Translations under genes and position numbers: made by a program
Notes under the pieces: generated by a model
What the model saw: only the letters and a program-made list of their open reading frames with translations
Told to the model about the DNA's origin: nothing
Database searches by the model: none
In this document: positions 58,786 to 64,000 of the stretch, in pieces
Layout: the number at the start of each line of letters is the position of its first letter
Numbering within the stretch: the first letter of the stretch is position 1
Assembly (NCBI RefSeq): GCF_002934265.1
Contig: NZ_PTIX01000001.1
Coordinates: forward strand, 1 to 64,000
DNA: 64,000 nucleotides
Reading direction: 5' to 3'
From: Actinokineospora auranticolor
GTDB lineage: Bacteria; Actinomycetota; Actinomycetes; Mycobacteriales; Pseudonocardiaceae

Positions 58786-60282
58786 ATGCCTACCCGAGTA
58801 CGCGAGACCGAACGCAAGTACGAGGCGCCCGCCGACTTCGCGCTGCCGGACCTCACCGCGGCCGAACCCGTGCACACCACCTCGGGCCCCGTCCGGTCCG
58901 AACTGGACGCCACCTACTTCGACACCGCCGACCTCCGGCTGGCCCGCGCGGGCATCACCCTGCGCAGGCGCACCGGCGGCAGCGACGCGGGCTGGCACGC
59001 CAAACTGCCCGTCGCCCCCGACGTGCGCGACGAGATCCGGGTGCCGCTCGGCCGGGCCAAGACCCGCGTGCCCGAGGACCTCGCGGTCCTCGTCCGCGCC
59101 CACACCCTCGGCGCGCCGCTGGCCCCGGTCGTCCGGATCACCACCGAGCGGCACGAGTGGGAGCTCAAGGACGCCGACGGCGGCACCATCGCGTTACTGG
59201 CCGACGACCGCGTCACGGCCCACCCCGTCGACGACGAGCCGCACGCCTGGCGCGAACTGGAGGTCGAGGCCACCGACCGCGACGTCCTGGCCGCCGTCGG
59301 CGCCGTCCTCGGCGCCCAACCGGCCCAGTCCACCTCCAAGCTCGCCCAGGCCCTCGGCGACCGCGCCAAGACCACCCGCAGGCCCGACCTGCCCACCGAC
59401 CCCACCGCCGCCGACGTCGCCCTCGACTACCTGCGCGCCCAGGCCGCCGCCCTGCGCGCCCACGACACCGGCGTCCGCCTCGACACCGACGACGCCGTCC
59501 ACCAGTTCCGCGTCGCCGCCCGACGGCTCCGCAGCGCCCTGCGCTCCTTCCGGCCGCTGCTCGACCGCGACCGGGTCAACGCCCTGCGCGTCGAGCTGAA
59601 GTGGCTCGCGGGCGAGGCCGCGGTCGCCCGCGACACCGAGGTGCTGACCGGCGAACTCCAGGCCGAACTGGCCGCACTGCCCACCGAGAACGTCCTCGGC
59701 CCCGTCTCCGCGCACCTCACCGCCGAACTCGGCCGCGCCGCCGCCAACGGCCGGACCCAGGTGCTGTCCGCTGTGGACAGTGACCGCTACCTGGCGCTGC
59801 TCACCGACCTCGACGCCTTCCTCACCGCACCGCCCTGGACCAAGCGCGCCACCCGACCCGCCGCGCGGGAACTGCGCAAACCCATCCGCAAGGCCTGGCG
59901 TGCCCTGGCCGCTTCCGTCGCAGCCGTCGACGCCACTACGAACCCCACCGATCGCGACAGCGCACTGCACCAGGCCCGCAAGGATGCCAAGAAGGCCCGC
60001 TACACCGCCGAGGCCGTCGCCCCCGTATTCGGTGCGAAGCTCGACACCTGGCGCAAGCACATCAAGAGTGCTCAGAAACCACTAGGACTCCACCAAGATG
60101 CCGTAGTAGCCCGCACGACTTTGCGCGACATCGGCGTCCGGGCATACCTTTCCGGCGACAACGCCTTCACCTACGGCCTGCTGCACGCCCGTCAGGACGC
60201 GCGAGCCGCCCGAGCCGAGACCGAGTTCACCCGGGAGTGGAAACGACTGCGCCGCGCCCGGGCGCCGCGCTGGCTGCGGTGA
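58786..60282 (+). CDS. CYTH-CHAD domain protein
   Basis: A 498-aa protein. CYTH triphosphate tunnel domain ~1-195 with the ExExK motif Glu7-Glu9-Lys11 and the usual basic/acidic tunnel residues; CHAD helical domain ~205-495 (VHQFRVAARRLRSALRSF, HQARKDAKKARYTAEAV) whose conserved His/Arg bind polyphosphate. Such fusions hydrolyse or bind inorganic tri/polyphosphate and locate to polyphosphate granules. Codon 137 (59194-59196) is a rare TTA. Confidence 0.92.
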   Translation: MPTRVRETERKYEAPADFALPDLTAAEPVHTTSGPVRSELDATYFDTADLRLARAGITLRRRTGGSDAGWHAKLPVAPDVRDEIRVPLGRAKTRVPEDLAVLVRAHTLGAPLAPVVRITTERHEWELKDADGGTIALLADDRVTAHPVDDEPHAWRELEVEATDRDVLAAVGAVLGAQPAQSTSKLAQALGDRAKTTRRPDLPTDPTAADVALDYLRAQAAALRAHDTGVRLDTDDAVHQFRVAARRLRSALRSFRPLLDRDRVNALRVELKWLAGEAAVARDTEVLTGELQAELAALPTENVLGPVSAHLTAELGRAAANGRTQVLSAVDSDRYLALLTDLDAFLTAPPWTKRATRPAARELRKPIRKAWRALAASVAAVDATTNPTDRDSALHQARKDAKKARYTAEAVAPVFGAKLDTWRKHIKSAQKPLGLHQDAVVARTTLRDIGVRAYLSGDNAFTYGLLHARQDARAARAETEFTREWKRLRRARAPRWLR

Positions 60283-60357
60283 CGCGCCGTTTTGCCGGAG
60301 TTCACCGGTGGTACCCACCAGGTGACCGACAGACGCTTGTCCGAGAAGGGGCCCATC

Positions 60358-60990
60358 GTGGACGACGGCACCTATGTCTTGTTCCTGGTCCTCGGTATCG
60401 CACTCGTGGTGGTGGACGGGCAGATCATCTACCGCAGCGGGCTGAGGTACCTGTCCGACTCCTACGGCGACCCCGGGTCGGCGCGATCGATGGCCCGCCT
60501 GGTGTCGGTGCTGTTCCACTTCGCCGTGCTCGGCGTCCTCGCGCTGATCTCCGCCATCGACATCGGCGGTGACACCGTGCTGATGGCCGTCGTGCGACGC
60601 CTCGGCGTGGTTCTGCTGCTGCTGGCCGTGGCCCACGCGCTCACCATCCGCATGCTCACCCGGATGAGGGACCGCCTCGACGCGGAGAACCTCACCAAGC
60701 AGCGCCAAGAGCACATGCAGACGCACGGCGTCCCGCTCGACCCGAGCGCTCCGACCCCGCCCAGCGGTGCCATCGACAGCGAGGCCATCGCCCGCGCCAA
60801 CGGCAACGCCGAGACCCGCCTGTCCCGCGCCCCCGGCGCCGAGCCCGGCATCGGCACCGTGCCCACCGGCCCGGACGCCGCGGTGCCCGGGCAGGACGTG
60901 CCGGTGCAGCAGCGCCGCGCCGTGAAACCGAACCTGGGCACCGAGGCGGTCGCGCGCCGCGGCGGCACCGTGGGACCCGAGGAGCTCTGA
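60358..60990 (+). CDS. membrane protein with disordered cytoplasmic tail
   Basis: A 210-aa protein with three transmembrane helices in the first ~105 residues (YVLFLVLGIALVVVDGQII, LVSVLFHFAVLGVLALIS, LGVVLLLLAVAHALTIRML) and a ~100-residue hydrophilic Pro/Gly/Ala tail. No family name can be given. GTG 60358 has GAAGGGG upstream. Its TGA overlaps the ATG of the antiporter gene (TGATG), so the two may work together. Confidence 0.8.
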   Translation: MDDGTYVLFLVLGIALVVVDGQIIYRSGLRYLSDSYGDPGSARSMARLVSVLFHFAVLGVLALISAIDIGGDTVLMAVVRRLGVVLLLLAVAHALTIRMLTRMRDRLDAENLTKQRQEHMQTHGVPLDPSAPTPPSGAIDSEAIARANGNAETRLSRAPGAEPGIGTVPTGPDAAVPGQDVPVQQRRAVKPNLGTEAVARRGGTVGPEEL

Positions 60991-62354
60991 TGTCGCAGCC
61001 GCGGCCCGCGCCCAAGCGGGCCGCGGTTCCCCTCGCTCTGGCCGCACTGGCCACCGCCCCCGGCGTCTACCTCGGCGCCACCGGAACCCACCTCGCCCCG
61101 CCGCTGGCCGCGGCCCTGTTCGGCATCGCCGTGATCGGGGCCGCGTTCGTGCTGTCCTGGGTCGCCGAAGCCATCCAGGTCGACATCTCCGCCGGGCTCG
61201 CGATCACCGTGCTGGCGCTGATCGCGGTGCTGCCCGAGTACGCCGTCGACTTCGTCTTCGCCTCCGAGGGCGGCAACGCCTTCGCCGAACACGGGCCGAC
61301 CTGCGTCCCACCGGGCTCACCCGACCACTCCAGCTGCGGGCTCGCCCTGGCCAACATGACCGGCGCCAACCGGATCCTCGTCGGCGTCGGCTGGGCACTG
61401 GTCGTGCTGCTCGCCGCGTGGCGCGCGCACCGCGACCGGCTCCGCTCCGGCGACCACCGCAAGGCCCGCCACGCCTCCGAGACCCGCGTGTCCCTCGACC
61501 GCACCGACGCCGTCCCGCTGGCCTTCCTCGGCCTGGCCACCCTGTACTCGCTGACCCTGCCACTACGGCACAGCATCACCATCGTCGACGCCATCGTCCT
61601 GGTCGGCATCTTCGCCCTCTACGCGATCCGCGTCGCCAAAGCACCCGCCGGGGAACCCGACCTCGAAGGCGTCGCCGCGCTGCTGGGCGGCCAGCCCAAG
61701 GCCCGGCGGCGGGTCAGCTGCGTCGCGCTGTTCGCCTTCGCGGCTGCGGTGATCCTGCTGGTGGCGGAGAACTTCGCGCACGCGCTCGTGCAGACGGGCA
61801 CCGACCTCGGGGTCAGCCAGTTCTTCCTCGTCCAGTGGGTCGCGCCGCTGGCGTCGGAGGCGCCGGAGCTGCTCGTGGCGGGCCTGTACGCGTGGCGGCT
61901 CAAGACCACCGACGCGCTGGCCACGCTGGTGTCGTCCAAGGTCAACCAGTGGACGCTGCTGGTCGGCACGCTGCCCGTGGTGTTCGCCGTGGCCGCGGGC
62001 TCCACCGCCGGGCTGCCCATCGACGCGGCCCAGCGCGACGAACTGCTGCTCACCGCCGCCCAGTCGCTGTTCGCGGTGGCCCTGCTGATCCGCCTGTCGA
62101 TCACCGTGCGCGGCGCGCTCGTGCTGCTGGGCCTGTTCCTGGCGCAGTTCGCCCTGACCGCGCTGCTACCCGCGTCGATCAAGGGCGTCGAGATCGTCGC
62201 CCTGTCGATCGTCTACCTGGTGCTGGCCGTGGGCGTCGCCGTCCACAAACGGGCCGACCTGCGCACGCTGGTCCGCGACGGGTTCCGCACGCCCTACCGC
62301 GACCTCGCGCACCACGAGGAGTCACCGGTGCGCGAAAAGGTGCGGGGCCAGTAG
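60990..62354 (+). CDS. sodium/calcium (CaCA-family) cation exchanger
   Basis: A 454-aa membrane protein with about eleven helices in two inverted halves. The two alpha-repeats carry the acidic ion-binding motifs LPEYAVD-F near residue 80, with NMTGANRILVGVGW, and APLASEAPELLVAGLY, with SSKVNQWTLLVGTLP. A hydrophilic loop (~155-180) splits the halves. Exchange of Ca2+ or H+ for Na+ is the family role; the ion cannot be fixed. Its 3' end overlaps the convergent STAS gene by 33 bases. Confidence 0.87.
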   Translation: MSQPRPAPKRAAVPLALAALATAPGVYLGATGTHLAPPLAAALFGIAVIGAAFVLSWVAEAIQVDISAGLAITVLALIAVLPEYAVDFVFASEGGNAFAEHGPTCVPPGSPDHSSCGLALANMTGANRILVGVGWALVVLLAAWRAHRDRLRSGDHRKARHASETRVSLDRTDAVPLAFLGLATLYSLTLPLRHSITIVDAIVLVGIFALYAIRVAKAPAGEPDLEGVAALLGGQPKARRRVSCVALFAFAAAVILLVAENFAHALVQTGTDLGVSQFFLVQWVAPLASEAPELLVAGLYAWRLKTTDALATLVSSKVNQWTLLVGTLPVVFAVAAGSTAGLPIDAAQRDELLLTAAQSLFAVALLIRLSITVRGALVLLGLFLAQFALTALLPASIKGVEIVALSIVYLVLAVGVAVHKRADLRTLVRDGFRTPYRDLAHHEESPVREKVRGQ

Positions 62355-62741
62355 CGCCCGCCGGTCGGCGTGCACGCGGAACGACTGCCGCAACCCCGTC
62401 ACGTCCAGCGGCCGCAGCACCGACCGCCGGTCCGCCACCAGCCGCAGGTCCACCGCCCGCGCCCGGGCCCGGTCGCGCACGTCCACCAGCACACCCAGCC
62501 CGGCCGCCGCCAGGAAGTCCACATCGGACAGGTCGACCACGAGCAGCAGCAGGTCCGGTGGCGCCAGCGCGCCGAGCAACGCCGCCCGCACCCGCGGCGC
62601 CGTGACCAGATCGATCTCGCCGCGCACCGCGGCCACCGCCGCCCACCGGCCCACGAGGTCCACCCGCGTGGCCACCGGGTACCGCGCGGGCGCGGCCCGC
62701 CGGGGCGCGGGGATCAGCTGGTTCGGGATTCGAGGTGCCAT
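62322..62741 (-). CDS. STAS-domain protein with alanine at the phosphorylation site
   Basis: A 139-aa RsbV/SpoIIAA-like protein: AVRGEIDLVTAPRVRAALL, then LLLLVVDLSDVDFLAAAGLGVLVDV. In SpoIIAA the loop reads MDSSGLG with the phosphorylated Ser; here it reads LAAAGLG, so the residue that kinases modify is Ala. If functional it would be permanently active as an antagonist. An Arg-rich N-terminal extension of ~25 residues is present. ATG 62741 has AGGTG upstream in the minus direction only weakly. Confidence 0.85.
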   Translation of the reverse strand: MAPRIPNQLIPAPRRAAPARYPVATRVDLVGRWAAVAAVRGEIDLVTAPRVRAALLGALAPPDLLLLVVDLSDVDFLAAAGLGVLVDVRDRARARAVDLRLVADRRSVLRPLDVTGLRQSFRVHADRRALLAPHLFAHR

Positions 62742-62883
62742 GCCGACCTCGGTTCGCGAGACGGGTGCCCCGGTGCCTGCCTGGGGTCTTCGAATCATAG
62801 AGCACCGCTGCCCGCGGACAAGGATCACGCGCTGGCTTCGCCCGATGGGCGCAGAAACACCGCTGGGCCGGGCGATCGATGGT

Positions 62884-62909
62884 GATTGGGTGTCACTGTG
62901 CACGGGTAG
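62884..62909 (+). promoter_or_regulatory. SigB-type promoter before the 62946 membrane gene
   Basis: GATT (62884-62887), 16 bases, GGGTAG (62904-62909). The spacer equals that of the sites at 42466 and 54356. It is 36 bases from the ATG at 62946, leaving room for its ribosome-binding site. Confidence 0.5.
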
Positions 62910-62945
62910 GTAAACGACAACGGCGGTGACCCGAGGAGAGAGCCG

Positions 62946-63482
62946 ATGCTCCGACGCTGCTACCGACTCGCCTGGCTCGCGCTGGCCGCGGCCGTCGCCA
63001 TCCTGGGCGTCGGCACCGGGGCGGTGCTGCTGCGCTCGTGGACCCTGCTGTTCCTCGGCGTCACCGCGGGCTGCCTGGCGATGGCCACGGCGGCGGCCCG
63101 CACCGACCCGGACAGCGCGCGCCCGGACCGCGGCACCGCGCTGCTGACCCTGCTGTTCTGCGCCGCGCTCGTCGGCGTCGCCGGGCTGGTCATGCTGGTC
63201 GAGTGGGTGGCGTTCGCGGTCGTCGGCGCGCTGGCCGCGGCGGCGTACCCGCTGTTCGGGCTGCGGGCCATGAGCACGTCGAGGCTGTGCGAGCGGTGGC
63301 GGACCGGGCTCGACACGCTCCGCGCCGCGCAGACGCCCCTCGCGGCCGCCGCGGTGGTCCGCGAACGGCAGAAGTGCCTGGACGAGCTGGAGCGCCGTGA
63401 CCCGATCGGGTTCGCCCGGTGGTTGGAGACGCCCGGCGCGGACCCGGCGACGATCCTGCGCCCCCGGCAAGGGACCCGGTAG
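62946..63482 (+). CDS. four-helix membrane protein with soluble tail
   Basis: A 178-aa protein: two N-terminal helices (LAWLALAAAVAILGVGTGAVLL, TLLFLGVTAGCLAMATAA), two more (~65-105), then a soluble helical tail (ERWRTGLDTLRAAQTPLA, VRERQKCLDELERRDPIGFARWLE). No family is recognised; the tail wording DELERRDPIGFARWL is conserved in many actinobacterial membrane proteins. GAGGAGAGAG precedes the ATG. Its stop overlaps the next start by one base. Confidence 0.82.
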   Translation: MLRRCYRLAWLALAAAVAILGVGTGAVLLRSWTLLFLGVTAGCLAMATAAARTDPDSARPDRGTALLTLLFCAALVGVAGLVMLVEWVAFAVVGALAAAAYPLFGLRAMSTSRLCERWRTGLDTLRAAQTPLAAAAVVRERQKCLDELERRDPIGFARWLETPGADPATILRPRQGTR

Positions 63483-64000
63483 TGGCCCGCTGCCTGGTAC
63501 TCGGCGCGGGCGGGTACGTCGGCACCCGGCTGGTCGCCGCGCTGGCGTCGGCCGGGCTCGCGGTGGTGGCGTCGTCGAGGACCATCGACGCGGAGGCCGT
63601 CCCGGTCGGGGTGCGGGTGGTGCGGTCGGACGCCCTCGACCTGGGGCCCGCCGAGCTGGAGGGCGTCGACGTCGTCTACCACCTGGTGCACTCGTTGTCG
63701 TCGCCGGACTTCGCGGTCCTGGACGAACGCATCGCCCGCGCGGTGGCCGAAGCGGCGGGCGCGGCCGGGGTGCGGCAGCTGGTCTACCTGGGTGGGCCGC
63801 GACCACGAGACGGTGAACCGTCCGACCACCTGGCGTCGCGGGCGCGCGTCGGGGACGTGTTCCTGGCGTGCCCGGTGCCCGCGCTGGTGCTCCAGGCGTC
63901 CATGATCATCGGCGCCGGGTCGGCCAGCTTCGAGTTGCTGGCCCGCGCGGCTCGGGGTGGTCCGGTCATCCCCAACCCGGCGTTCCTGCGCAACCGCAGC
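63482..64000 (+). CDS. NAD(P)-binding Rossmann-fold epimerase/NmrA-like protein, 5' part
   Basis: A partial gene running off the window (173 codons visible, no stop). The N-terminus CLVLGAGGYVGTRLVAAL is a classical GxGGYxG dinucleotide motif; VDVVYHLVHSLSS and QLVYLGGPRP follow the atypical SDR pattern of NAD(P)H-binding epimerases related to NmrA. The GTG at 63482 overlaps the preceding stop (TAGTG). The substrate is unknown, and the C-terminal half that would define the subfamily is missing. Confidence 0.85.
   Translation, partial: MARCLVLGAGGYVGTRLVAALASAGLAVVASSRTIDAEAVPVGVRVVRSDALDLGPAELEGVDVVYHLVHSLSSPDFAVLDERIARAVAEAAGAAGVRQLVYLGGPRPRDGEPSDHLASRARVGDVFLACPVPALVLQASMIIGAGSASFELLARAARGGPVIPNPAFLRNRS

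Overview
The window is GC-rich (about 72-75% by eye), densely coded, with many GTG/TTG starts and 4-bp start/stop overlaps. It carries actinomycete hallmarks: a WhiB protein, a conservon, an XRE/DUF397 pair, a SigF/SigB-type sigma factor with its anti-sigma factor, and a das chitobiose cluster. It most resembles a filamentous actinomycete of the Pseudonocardiales (Saccharothrix/Actinosynnema/Lentzea-like); this assignment is an inference from gene content. I see no insertion sequence, prophage, CRISPR array or tRNA gene.

Layout. 1-140: the 3' end of a 5S rRNA gene and the rrn terminator. 0.17-2.9 kb: an ECF42-type sigma factor with its DGPF partner, then a MarR-GNAT fusion with its own palindromic operator. 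3-19.5 kb: an amino-sugar island with a secreted GH18 chitinase, two GH20 hexosaminidases, the dasABC transporter, dasR, a lactonase, a D-aminoacylase/D-amino-acid deaminase pair, a PfkB kinase, an IclR regulator and RidA. DasR-type dre sites lie before the chitinase, one GH20 gene and dasA. A second palindrome, TTGCG-N5-CGCAA, recurs before both GH20 genes and in the kinase-IclR/deaminase divergent promoter, which suggests two overlapping regulons. 19.5-24.7 kb: Spo0M, a small F420/FMN-type oxidoreductase, two secreted metzincin-like proteins (one behind CebR-like operators), and a trypsin-like protease fused to a DRGH nuclease. 25.2-29.2 kb: a four-gene conservon. 29.3-31.8 kb: tryptophanase plus DMATS prenyltransferase, a prenylindole mini-cluster.

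32-38 kb: two CNNM/CBS membrane proteins, a DUF998 protein, a UDG-like protein and topoisomerase IB. 38-42.5 kb: a DUF4365 (predicted PD-(D/E)XK) protein, two WhiJ-like XRE regulators, a strongly G-skewed 0.9-kb gap, DUF397 and WhiB. 42.7-47.8 kb: a STAS protein, beta-phosphoglucomutase plus GH65 phosphorylase (disaccharide phosphorolysis), and two unknown paralogues. 47.8-54.8 kb: a stress-signalling block with sigma factor, RsbW-like kinase, CBS protein, holin-like and DUF3618 membrane proteins, a PAS-PP2C-ATPase-STAS protein, a CdtB-like secreted nuclease, a SUFU protein and DUF5709. 54.8-64 kb: a STAND/TPR NTPase, a YbdK-type ligase, CYTH-CHAD, a CaCA-family antiporter, a STAS protein with an Ala at the phosphosite, and a truncated Rossmann-fold gene at the edge.

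How it fits together. Chitin would be cut outside the cell by GH18, imported by DasABC (no ATPase is encoded here) and cleaved by GH20 enzymes under DasR control. The neighbouring operon would process N-acyl-D-amino acids, and RidA would remove the reactive enamine released by the PLP deaminase. Three SigB-type promoters (GNTT-N16-GGGTAG) and several STAS, kinase and phosphatase proteins suggest that the 42-63 kb part is largely a general-stress/development module. Five genes contain a rare TTA codon, which hints at bldA-type developmental control.
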